A stretch of DNA of 64,000 nt from Pararge aegeria (lineage: Eukaryota > Arthropoda > Insecta > Lepidoptera > Nymphalidae), in contig NC_053182.1 in NCBI RefSeq assembly GCF_905163445.1, positions 6,882,001 through 6,946,000 of the forward strand, given 5' to 3'. The notes beneath the pieces were generated by a model that saw only the letters and a program-made list of their open reading frames with translations, was not told where the DNA came from and ran no database searches. This document shows positions 48,210 through 61,100 of this stretch, piece by piece. A program made the translations under genes and the position numbers. The stretch's first letter is position 1. Each line of letters starts with the position of its first letter.

Positions 48210-48640
48210 CAAAGTCAAAGTCAAAAATATATTTTTTCAAGTATATTGTAAGTATATCCCATAGGTGGCACTTTTGATGCGTACATAAGAATTACACGGT
48301 AGTGAGATAATGGCGATAACCACATTCGTAAACTTAAAACTAAAGCTACGAGGGTTCCAAACGCGTCCTGTTCTAAGAAGAAGCCCACAACAAACTTAGC
48401 CGGGTGTTTTTTGTTATCACCATCTCACAATTTCATTTTAAATTATTAGAAGAACAACCTGGTTAGAGCAATAATTTACACCCAAGCTTTTTATCGATTA
48501 CGTAGTTCTTTATACTATAATAGGACTTTTCTATAAGCTTACGTTTAATACAAACTTTGAACTTTTTAAGAGACATCTCTAAGATGTCAATTGATAGTTT
48601 ATTATAGGATTGTATGCAATTTCCTTTAAACGAATTATTA
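48210..48640 (-). mobile_element. LINE 3' end with TTTGAC tail
   Basis: On the minus strand a coding end reads SLKKFKVCIKRKLIEKSYYS and IKNYVIDKK, followed by an untranslated part and a (TTTGAC)n tail at the left edge. Truncated at its 5' side. Confidence 0.7.
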
Positions 48641-49177
48641 ATTTTAATGTAACCTAGTATATTGCACTGTAAGTTTATTCTTACTTCTAATGTTTAAATT
48701 ATTGCAGTCACATTAAACAGGAGCAGTCTTTAACAGGAGGGTGTGATTGCGATAGCGATATTATGGTTGTCACCTTTGTACAGTTATTTATCTACAAGTC
48801 ATTCCTGGAATCAAAGTGCCACTCTGTGTCCATCAACCTGAAGAGTAGATGTTGAGCCTTATATGCCTTTAAACACACCTTTAAGACCGGAGCATAATAA
48901 TATTACTGGTTGGTGGCAGAAATAAGCATTTCAGTAATCCTTACCCGTAAGATCTCTGCCCTGCCTAGTATTAAAAGCTGATATAATAATAAGCCTTTTT
49001 TAATTTATTTATTTGATTCATGCAACAAGGCCCAATTAAAAACACATAAAACCCATATGTGATACAAACATTAAACAAAATAATATTTCCACTATGTAAA
49101 TCACAATCGTAAGCAGTTAAGACACTACAAATTGAGTTGTATATTTGGTGTTCCAGAGTGCGGGGTGCAGGTGAACG

Positions 49178-52100
49178 ATGGGGGCGCGGTGGGCGCGGTG
49201 CGTGGCGCTTTCGCTGGCATGGGCCGCGTGCGCCGCCGCGCCTGCCGGCTCGCCACCCGCGCCCCCGCCCGATACCCCTTGCGACCCCCTGCTCCTCAAG
49301 AGACCGCCGCCCATGCCACCAGTATGTATACAACTGCCGGAAACTGCAATTTAAGTTACTTGTACCTTTGTTCTCTTTTATTTATTTCTATTTTGTTCTT
49401 GTGTGCAATAAAGTATTTTATGATTTGAACTGCTGTACACGTTGACTTTTTTTACCATATCACATCCCCCAGCCCCTTTAATCTGTTACACAAGAAACTG
49501 CCACCTTACGCCGGTACGGATACCACTGTTTCTATACGACGACTATCTCGCCATCTTACATATTTTTTTCTAATTCGAATTTAAATTCAAACAATCTTTA
49601 TTTGCCTTAACCCCTTATCATTGTTCCAGAAGACCTGTGTCCTGTAGTTGGTCGGTAATGGGTTGATATGATGATGATGATGAATCTTTATTTGCATTTT
49701 ATAGTGATTGCGGGTTAAAAATTTGATCTTAAAATTTGATCTTATCTATATATATGGCATGCCAATTGCCAACCAAACAATACCTTAACTACATCCCAGC
49801 GCATTTCATGTTTTACTCAAGATACTGCTTGCCTGAGTCATTTGCGCTCTGGTCTGGATACGAGAACCATTTAAATTTTTCATCAAAACTAATGATCGTT
49901 GCAGCGGTATGAGTATATGACTACTGACTGACCATCGCTTTATCGCTTTGCTCGTAACTTTAATTTATAGTACACGTTTGTGGTTGGACACAACGACTAG
50001 GCCGCCGTTAAAACGACGACGACGACGACAACGAAATAAAAGTCACTATGTAATACTGTAGCATCTTAATTCAGTTTCTATATTCAATATAGCTTATATA
50101 TATATAGTTTTAAGTTATTTTATTTTATTACATCCCATACTTGTTGTTTATTGTTTATTGTTATTAGGTACACAAAACCGGTAATAACTAAAAGTAGATC
50201 TATATATAAGTAATAACAAGTTTTGTTCTAAGCTACAACCCAAAGTATGTGTACACAACTTGGAATTAAATTAAACAGAAAGTAAAGATAAAATTAAAGT
50301 TGAAACAAAAAAAAAAACACTTAAATAATAATATATATATTATTTCCCTAAAGATTATGTGGAATAGTGCTTAATAATTTGATTTTTAAAAATATTTATC
50401 CTTTTGTTAAAAATGTCAATATTATGATTACTTGATACTAAATCATTATAAAGGCGGCACATGCGAACGATGGGATTGTAAAAGGAAGTATTGTTCTTGT
50501 AGACACTTAAGGAAAATGGTTTAAAATATTTTAATCTGGGATTAACCCGAGTATTTATAGTAATGAGCGAGAGCAAGACGGAAGAATCAATTTGGGAGTT
50601 AATGAGCTTAAATAAGAAGATCAAATGAAAGTATTACATTGTAAGTGCAATAAAGATTTTAAACAATCAATCTATCCTTATTTATAATGATAAAATTTGT
50701 GTTTAGAACGTCCGAGAGTATGAAGCGGCAGTGGCCCAAACCGCCCGAGCGCTATCGGAGCTAGTGGAGCAAGGAGCAGCAGACGAAGCCAGGGCGGCAG
50801 CGCTTGCTCGAGCAGCCGCACGTGCTCCGCTCCACCCACCACCCGCAGCCGTCGCGCTCGGAGCACCGCAGCTACATCTCGGAGTTCTTTACATTTCCGA
50901 CCCACCGAGACTGATAGTGTTCCAACAAAACAACTCGGCTACACTTCAACAGTTCTGGCGTACTTTAGCATCCGCCTGGAACGCAAGTCTTGTCCTCTGG
51001 TCTAACGCGTGGTATTCATGTGAGGGGAACCCTGGCTGGTGGGGTGGAACTGCCGCAGCGAGGGGTGCGGGACCGGTCAGGGCTGCTGCTGCTATTTTTC
51101 GCCGGATACCGGCATTGCCTTGTGAAGAAAGTATGTACGAATGGTTAGGCGGCCCGCCGCTGTGTGATCCGGTTACAACGGATTGTGAGGCTATGCCAAC
51201 TGAAAATGAAGAACAAAGATTACAGGTAAATATTATTAAAATTTAACTTATTCTTTGACGGCCGATTGGCGCAGTGGGCGGCGACCCTGCTTTCTGGGCC
51301 CAAGGTGTGGGTTCGACCCTTACAACTGGAAAAGATTTGTGGGATGAACATTAATGTTTTCCAGTGTCTGGGTGTTTATCTGTAATTTGTATATTATTAG
51401 TATTTATGTATATTATTCATTAAAAAAATCATCAGTCATCTTAGTACCCATAGCACAAGCTACGATTGCTAGATGGCCATGTGTGTATTGTCGTAGTATC
51501 TATATATATATGTATATAAATTCTTAGGTTTTTTGATATTTTTTTTTAATTTCTCAGTATCAGACTGGAGTAATTAAATTGCCCTTATCAACCCCTGTGT
51601 CTCGGAGAGCACAAAGTTTATTGTGCCTGATGTTTTTGCTTACACTGTTACTCTTTTTAAACCATAATGCAACCCTAGCATGTATTTTCAGTTTACTGTA
51701 GTCAGATTAGCCCGATGTGGTCGCGCCAAATATTGGGTTATTGGGTATTGGGGTTTTTCCGTCAATCTCAGTACAAGCCTTGAGTTAGGAAATTAGCGGC
51801 GTCTAGGTAACTATCACTAACATGTGACAGTAATCCTGTTAAAGCCCTCAATTCCGCAATGGAGCAGCGTGGTGGGTCTATACTCTTAACTTCTCTGTTT
51901 TTTTTATTACGGGGTGAAATCTCTTGGTGAGATACTCAGCTAAATATATGAGATAAAAACTTGAGTTATGTGGGATTCTTACCCACTAAAACTACCTTGA
52001 AGGCCACCCTCGGCACAAATGTACGAAATTTTGCGCTATTTACGTACCAACATATTGCTAAAATTTATGATGACACTAGATGTTGCCCGCGTACTTTGTC

Positions 52101-55100
52101 CCCGTTTATTGCGTTTTTTTTTTTACAAATCGAGGTTTTCCTGAGAAAAAGCCACATATGTTATTCTCCATCCTTTGAACTGTCTTTATGCCAAAAATAA
52201 AGTTGGTTGGTTACTTAGTTTGGGCGTGAAGGAAGGACAAACAAACAAACACACTTTCACATTTCTGATATTAATTACGAAATTGAGATTAAGATGATGG
52301 AAAGTTTATATGGATTGTCAAAAAGAGTTTGGCTTGAAGTGATTTATTTCATTTTGTAGTATCGATGCAAATGCAGCTCGGGCCACTGGCACCCCGGTGG
52401 CGGCGGCCTGGCTTGGCTGAGCGGCGCCACCCTGGCAGATACTGGCCAGCTGAATTGCACGCCGTGCGGTCTGGGCAGCCACCCAGCCGCTTGCTTGGCT
52501 GAGGCCTACCGCGCCTCGCTCCTCGCTGCCAACTTGGCTGGCATGCTGCTGTGTCTAGTCATAGGATTCATAATTTTTAAAAAGAGGAAATGTAAAGTAA
52601 GTGTTAACTTATTTTAAATTGTCTCGTAGTAAAAACTAAGCAAATCTTTTCTTTGTCTTCTGTGCGTATTAAATTCAAACAATTAAATATCTGCTTTTGG
52701 CCATTAATTCCATCTAAATTTGGAGGAAGTATCATATAATAATAATAAAAATGAAGCATTTATAATATAAGTATTGTTGCGAAAATGTGTGTGTGTTAAC
52801 ACATATTATGTAAGTATATGCAGCGGCGTGCACACGGTTTTTGATCACAGGAAGATGGCGTAAAATGGAAAAATCCTCTCATACGAGTTACTCGTATATT
52901 AAACAATTTGGGTAGGCAACGCTTTAGTGCAAGTATGAAGAGAAAGCCACTGAATGTATGTATATTCCTTTGGGTGTTAAATTTAACCTACTCAACATTA
53001 TTTTTGTTACGTTTTCAGGCGGTGGCAATGGGAATGTGGACGGTGTTGGAAGTAGTTCTCCTTGGTGCGATGCTCATGTATGGTTCGGTAAGCCGGAAAT
53101 AATGTTATCATAGCTATGAATTCTATTCATTTAACCATTGTTAAGGTTATAATTTGTTACGTTAATTTTGCTTTATCTTCATTATTCACATCATTTTGTA
53201 GAACTAACGTAAGTAGATACATATATAATATAAGTAGATACCTATTTTCAAAGTTAAAGTCAAAGTCAAAGTCTCATATTTATTGATTCAAATATGACAT
53301 AGAAGTGAGTTGATGGCGAATAACTAAACTTATCATCTTAAAACTGAAGCTGCGTGGGTTTCAGACGTGCCATTGTCTAACAAGAAGCCCACAACTATAT
53401 AAGTCAATTTTTTTTTTATCACCATCTCACATTGTCATTTAAAACTATTTAGGATATAAACGGAGGAGATTTAGTTAGAGCAATAATTTACACCCAATCA
53501 TTTTTACCGTTGACGTAGTACTATTACTACGTACGTACTATTTATACGTTTTTATTTAAACATTACGTAGGTTAGGTTAGGTTATGTTAGAAACTTAAGC
53601 AGCGATGGTTTTACATGATTTTCAAAATTTTATCACATTTAATGTTTCCATTTACAAAAAAAAAGTCTTAGTTTTCTTACAGATGAAAACACTTAATTCT
53701 ATACACTCTGTTATCAAACGCACCGATGACTAAAAGTAATACAATACGAGTAGTTATATAATAATTTTATCAAAAAACAATGTGATAATTTCAAAAACGT
53801 CAAACGACACTCGAGTACAATATTAACATTTTTAACATTTATCTCTGTCGAAAATACCTACTGGAAAATACTTTCTTATAGCTTGCTATCTAAAACATAC
53901 AACAAGATACAAAGGTTTAAATCGATGAGATGTTTCTTCCGGTGTGGTTAACTCAATAGATCGTTAATCCCCCTAACTATGTTAATAGACCTTATTATAT
54001 AAGGTATTTTAATAAACCATCTATTCCTTTTTTTTATAATTAATATATTTGTTATATAAATATAACATAATATAAACTACTAGCGGACCCGCACAACTTA
54101 GTCCGCGAATGAGTCAACTTCAAAAAGCAGTCTTCATAGAACTTTAAAGAAACAATTCCGATATACTAACTACATATATCCGTTGTTTGGCGTAACGTTT
54201 ACCGTTCACGCATCGCACGCATTGGAATCTCTCAAAAAGGATATTTTTTGTCGTAGCCTTATGTAAAGCCTTACTTGATACCAATCCAAAAAAAATCGAA
54301 ATTGAAACAGCATTTTCTGAGATTAGAGCGTTCAACCAAACAATCTCAAATGCTTGATAATATTTCAACTATGCCTATCTAAAAAAAACACGTAAATCTT
54401 AAACTCCGCTGCGCGGATTTTGAAAGACAAATGCGGAGAAAATAGCGATGCTTTCCTGTAGGAGCTGTTTGCTTTTCCAGGATAAAAATAAGCCTATGAG
54501 CTATTCCAGAATGGTACGCATGGGATTCGATCGTTGTCCCATATGCCTTGCTGTTATATGACGTGCTGTTATCTGTGAAGAGTTATTTCCTTTATCTCCG
54601 ACAATATTTATCAGATCTTCAATAAAATTAGACAACAAATGCTTAATAGTAGGTATACACTTTCAAAGAAAAAAATAATTATTCGATTCAAATTTAACGG
54701 AGCTATGGCGTGAAGTTGATAAAAATTTACATCCCGTTTTCCGGAGGAAACTTATTGTTTATCGGGGTAAAAAGTATCCTATATGTTGACCCGGAATATC
54801 AGCTACAATTATACCAAAGTTTATTTGAATTCCTTGAGTAGTTTTCACGAGAGACGAGACAGACAGACAGACAGACAAAAATTAAACAAAAATCTGTTTT
54901 GGACTCAGTATCGATTATAAAGCATCCCCCGGTCAAAATTTTCAAAATATATTATAAAATATATATATAAAATATATATAAAATCTTCCAGTTAAAGATT
55001 TATTATAAGTATAGATGTAAAACCAAATAAAATCTAAAACGTCTTCGAAACCACCGCAGCGAGGCACAGTTCCTAAGATGCTGGCAGCATTGCCAAAATC

Positions 55101-58100
55101 CACCTTCTATTTCTTTGCCTGGTTAGCAACTGTCTTAAGTAGCATGTACATAGTTAGGGATTTATTTATCGCCATTTGATAAATAAAATACCTTAGCCCG
55201 CGCGTCTGTAGATCAGGCTCGTGCCCCAGCGAATCAGTCTGACCTTTGTTTACAGACAGAGAGGTTTCAAAATTATTTTTCTGTCAAGACTGTAAGTTAC
55301 TATCTTTTGCCGAATTTATAATGTATAGCCGTCTCCAGGCTGCCAATTATTAACATGCTACCGAGAAAGCAATTTAAAATTTTTAAATTGCTTTTATATT
55401 TTATTCCTCTCGCTCAAGCGATTCAAATATAGTATTAAAGACAGTGCCTCGTCCGTGACAGATAAAAATTGTAAGCATGCGATTATTATCTGTACGATTG
55501 CTCCGTTGGTAAAGTGATAATAATTAGTTCAAAAAGGTAGATTAGTAGACCCAGCTGTGACGGGTCACAAGTCACGGGGCTTGTCTCAGAATCAGAATGG
55601 TTTAGGTCTTAGGCCACCACGCTGCTTATATGCGGATTGGTAAGTTTTTACATTCCTTTGAACACTATGGAGAACTCTCAAGCATGCAGATTTCCCCAAG
55701 ATGCGTTTCCTTCGCCGTTAGAGTAATACCTTAAAACACTCGTAGCTCCTTAAAGTTAGAGGTGAAGTCCTAACGATATGGCTGTATAATATTCGCGTTT
55801 CTGTATCTTTATATATATATTTCTTGTGTGCGTGTGCATGTCACTAAACTCCTCCTAAACGGCTGGACCGATTTGAATGGATTTTTTGGTATGCGTTTGG
55901 TTGGCACCCTGGATGGTTTAGATTCACAAATCAGCCCCAGAGATGGCGCTGGGGTCCGCTAGTTTACTATATGTAGTTGTTTACCCAAGGGGGTACGAGC
56001 GATGCCGCGGAAACAGCTAGTCTGTTATATAACCCTGGTGAGTTATGCAGTTCACAATCTATCACTTTGTTGGTGTTTTTTACATCATATGTAAACGTTA
56101 CGGTCACGAACAAAGCCAAAGATGTTATCGGTTGATGTATTATCATTTTCATTAAATTTCATTATGTGTAACGAAATTTTCGACCACAGATTTTTGTCGG
56201 TGCTGTGGTTAGAGCTATTCTTAGTCTTATAAATAGTAACCAAGCAGGGGAAACCTGGGAATTTATAATCTGTGAGTTTTTCGTGGTCTGGTGGATTGGG
56301 CCGTGGCTACTTACAACCCTATTGATAAAGACGTGCCGTCAAGCGTTTAAGCGTTCCGGTACGATGCTGCGTAAAAACTATAATTATACCCCGCTAACAC
56401 ACCATATTGAACAATATTAAGGCCCTTACTGATAAACGTTGCGAAGCGGTTGAATAGTTACGCAATGTTTTGCCTTCGTCTTTCAAATGACAAATTATTG
56501 ATGACAAATAGAGAGAAAATATTGTATAGCCGTAAAACCTGAGGTATAGCTAATTTACAGTTATTTATTTTGTTTATTTTCCGAAAACACTGAAAATTTC
56601 ATATGACACGTATAACATTTTAACTAAGACATTATAACCCTAATGATGTTTACGCTTCCCGCCAAGATTGCACCGATCTCGCTTCAATTCATGTTGACCA
56701 TCAAGGTTAATAACAAATGTAAACTTCTTGCAGTTGATTCCATCGCCATCCATCGCCAGGTGAGATTGAAGTTATGGGTTTTCTTTCTTTTATATTTAAA
56801 ATTTATATTTGCTTTTATTCCCTATAGGCGGCTTCCCAATACATATCAGACGCTCGATGGCGCTGCGTAGCGGGTGCGTGGCTTCGCGAGTTGGGATTCG
56901 TAGCGTGCTACGGCTCCGTGGTGCTACGACTCTGGGTCCTACTAGCCGAGTTCCGTACTAGGAAAGCGCATCGTTGGACACCGAGGGACTCCGAGGTAAC
57001 TAAATCCGTTTTTGGCTTGGCTAGCTGGGAAAAATGTCAAAGAAATACAACTCTTACTTACTTTATGTTGTTATTAAGAAATATGGATTTTAACTTGACT
57101 ATGCGTCGATTAAGCAGATTTTCAAGTAAATAATCGATAGAAAACATGCTATGAATATTTTGAAAATTCAACAAATTGATTTGTCAGCCGACTGGCGTAG
57201 TGTGCCACGAACCAGCTTTCCGAGTCAAGGCCGTGGGTTCGATTCACATAGCTGGAAAATGTTTTTGTTATGTTTCTCTGCATTATATTCATATAAATAT
57301 TTATCAGCTATCTTAGTACCCACAACAAAAGCTACATTGGGCCTAGATAGCGATGAGTATATTGCCGCAGTATATTTATTTCTTTGCATTTATATAATAA
57401 ATAATAAATAATAATAAATATACTACGACAATACACACATCGCCATCTAGCCCCAAAGTAAGCGTAGCTTGTGTTATGGGTACTAAGATGACTGATGAAT
57501 AATTATATGAATAACATACATAAATATTTATAATATATAGATAAACACCCAGACACTGAAAAACATTCATGTTCATCACACAAACATTGTCCAGTTGTGG
57601 GAATCGAACCCACGGCCTTGGCTCAGAAAGCAGGGTCGCTGTCCACTGCGCCAGTCGACCGTCATAGAAATTTACATGTACCCGTGATACTTTTTAAATA
57701 CACATACATATATACACAATGATCTTCTATTGGGGGTATTAATTACATTTCAAAAAATATACTGAAAAATGAATTTGTTCAAAAAACTGATGAACGCATT
57801 ATTTTAGGTGACTGTGTAAAGGGTCTGTTTGTATCCAAATTTATGATGACTTTCAGGTTTTAAGGATAGTAGCTGCCATGGTGCTGGGCGCAGCATGCTA
57901 TCTTGCTGCTTTCACAGCGACAGCGGCATGCGACGAGGATGCCAGTGCTGGCTGCGCTCGCGCTGCATGGCACCACGTCACTGCCGCTGCAGAGCTCCTG
58001 CTGCTGGCGGCTGGCCTGAGGATTGCACATGCCGCCAGAAACGCTAACGTTCCGTTTCAGGTAATTCAGGCCGTTAACTGCTGGACTATTTATCTGGATA

Positions 58101-61100
58101 ACAGACCTCAACCGCTAACACATTCCCATCTGCAGCGCCACGTGTCACAGATACCCAGCTCTGGAAATAAAAGTGTTCGTCGTATGTAATCTTTTTTAGG
58201 TTATTCTAATTTTAGTGCCTTAGATACTCGGACTAATATAGTATAATGATAGTAATAATGGTCGGACCAAGCAGACGGGCGAATATATGGTACCTATGTG
58301 AAAAAATCGCCTATAAACAGAGCAACACTTTGCAGAGCATGCACGGAACAGGTCCTTCAAATTTCCGCTTTGTGTCCATCAACCGAAGGTGTAGGTGCTA
58401 AGCCTCATGTGCCTGTAATTACACCAGCCACCTTGCTCTCGAAACCAGGGCCCCAAGTCTGCTATTACAATTGTGTGTCAGTGATCGATCAGTGACTTCA
58501 TAATTGTCAATTTTGGCATATTTGGTAGTCTGCTAACACAATGGTGTCATTATGGTGTCATTATGATTTTCCGATGGAAAACCACTGACACTTCAATGAA
58601 CATTTGCTAGTCTCCTGCACAATGACAATTCAATGATCGCACGAATTGGTAGTCTGCTAATATTTTGACAGTTCTATTGATCATTGTGAGACCATTGAGA
58701 CGCAATTCTGCAGTCATTGCCTTTTAGCAATATTATTGTTGATTATTCAATTGTGAAGTGTGAGATCATAATATTCAGATTAAGGTGGAATATTTTTAAG
58801 TTGGCTAAGACTATTGATGTTCTTCAATACGATTTGATTAAGCGTAGCAGGCGCCGTCGAGCCCGCAGCTTGCTAAGAAACAATGTAGACTACTATAGGA
58901 TCTTCCCGATGCGGAATTTATAAAAAAAGGAGTTGCTTGGCAGACTGTAATGAGTCAAGTGTGGGAGCTCGCTCCACTTAGGCATTCCCAAACCACGGTA
59001 AGAAAACAACTTTAATTTTCGTTGCTTTTTAATTAAGTATAGTACCTATATCTCAGAAAATGTTATGATGGCATGGCTGTAATGCTGGTATTTCTGTTGC
59101 AGTTACTGGTAGCACTAGCATTTTATGCATCTGCCCCTTAAAAATAACGATTGGGCCCCCCACAATGTTTCTCAGATCACTGCCTCAAGAGCTGTGGGAC
59201 AAATAACGGAGGTGCTTAACACCAAATTTAATAAAAAGTGTTAAATGTCCAGAGTGATAAGGATGCTGAAGTGGAGTGATGGATGAAGGAAGAAATTATA
59301 TTTTACCAGTTATATGCTGAGTACTTTACCAAGAAGAATGCTTTTTCAGCTTCTATGAAAAAAATTACTTCAGATATCATAGATTGGACACATGTGGCAA
59401 TAATAAGGCCGAATGTTCATGAAAGGCAATATTATAACACTAAGGTATTGCATTCCCTAACTGTTATAATAGTAACTTTAATATTGAACTCATATTTTAA
59501 TATTATGTGATATATCTAGCCAATAATCTTCAATTTATTTAACAATCTGTGACGCAGATTTAAATATATTGTGCCTGCAACCCAGGCTCTGCTCTTAACT
59601 CCAATGTGTGGCAGAGTCACCCACTCAGCCAACACTTAACTCCATTAAATGATAATGGGGCATGAGGTTTTTTTTAGGTATTACTTATTTTAGGTTTTTT
59701 TAATTAATTCCAATATAGATTTTTAATCGTCAAGGTTAATATTGGTTGGATTTTCAGGTGAGTTTTTCCTCTGTGAAAAACTATGATGACCACAACTTAA
59801 ATACTATAGAGGGGAGATACACCACACTACTCTATGCATGAAACTTGTGACTGTATGCAATACAGTAGAGCGCTGTAAAAGTATATTGGAAGAATGTTTC
59901 AGGTAAAGTAAATAAAATGCTTTAGATAGCATGTTAGGGTCTCCTAGATTGAAAACTGTAGTAATTCATGTACATAGTTTGATGGTGAAGTGTTTTATTT
60001 CCAAATATCTTTTTCTGGTAATTGTTTAGAGCAAGTATGCATTATAATGCATACTTGCTCTAAACAATTGCACTGCTGGCAAGATTGCAGATGCATGTTG
60101 TGTTTGGCACAATATAAAAGCCACAACACAATTAAAGCAATTCTTCTGCAAGAGGCATTTAACTTTTGTGTGTTATTAAAATTATTTTTATAAATCTATG
60201 AGGAGACAAATAATACAAGTTAATAAAGATAAGACACTGAACAATGATTTTTATTTACAGTAATTTAGTTTACAAATGAATACATGTAAAAAATGAAGAC
60301 TCTTCAGCTGGCTTCCAATAAAAGCAGGAGGATATAATTTTTTCTTTAATTAGCAAATTTCATTTTGAAATCCAAACCTTTATTGTTACCCTTTTTATAT
60401 TCATTCCAAGAATTATTTATTTTATCTGATGAAGTTCCTTATAGATAGAGGACAGAATTCTTCAACAGATAACAGCAAATCACTTTGTTCACAATTAGAG
60501 CCGAGTTGGAAAGCTCTATCACATAAGGACTTGGTTCACAGAGACTTCAACGAGTAAACCAGGGTCTGCTTGAAGGTTGGGCACTGCAGCAGGCTCTTGT
60601 CAAAAGACTGTGGACAAAGGCATATATTATGAGTATATGTGTACCAAGGGTTAAACATAGTGTTTTGTCCTATTAATCTATTGTTTTTAATTATTCTACA
60701 ACAATTTTTTACTCTGTTACAGGGATGCTGGTCACAATTTGTGCAATACCTTAAATGGGTCCACAAGTTAATAAAAAATGTAGTTAGCACCACCATGATA
60801 AGTACAAGTTCATTAGCACCTGTGATAAGCGTACATGAATAAAGAATTTAAGAATTTTATTAAATTTTTGATTACTCCCCATATTTGTGTTTTTTTTAAT
60901 TAAATTACCAAGATACTGTTGGAAACACACCAATTTGATACCTACTTAGACTTCATATCATGCTTAAACAGTACAAGATTGCATTACTTACTTTCGCTCT
61001 TCAGTGGGAATTTATTTATAAAATTTGAGCGTAGGTACGCAACCCAATGTCGCTTCGCCGGGCAACGTCCGTTATTGGTACAGCTCCAGGCTGATCTGTC

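Larger units (their letters stand above)
47121..49177. other. Intergenic DNA between the GH1 array and the receptor
   Basis: The two genes are divergently transcribed across this 2-kb gap. Holds a complete family B SINE (47722-48015), a LINE 3' fragment (48210-48640) and a repeat scrap near 48770-48960. Nothing clearly promoter-like for the receptor was seen. Confidence 0.6.

Noticed and set aside
49117..50905. Minus-strand Gly/Arg-rich frames over receptor exons 1 and 2
   Set aside because: Shadows caused by GC-rich receptor coding sequence on the other strand.
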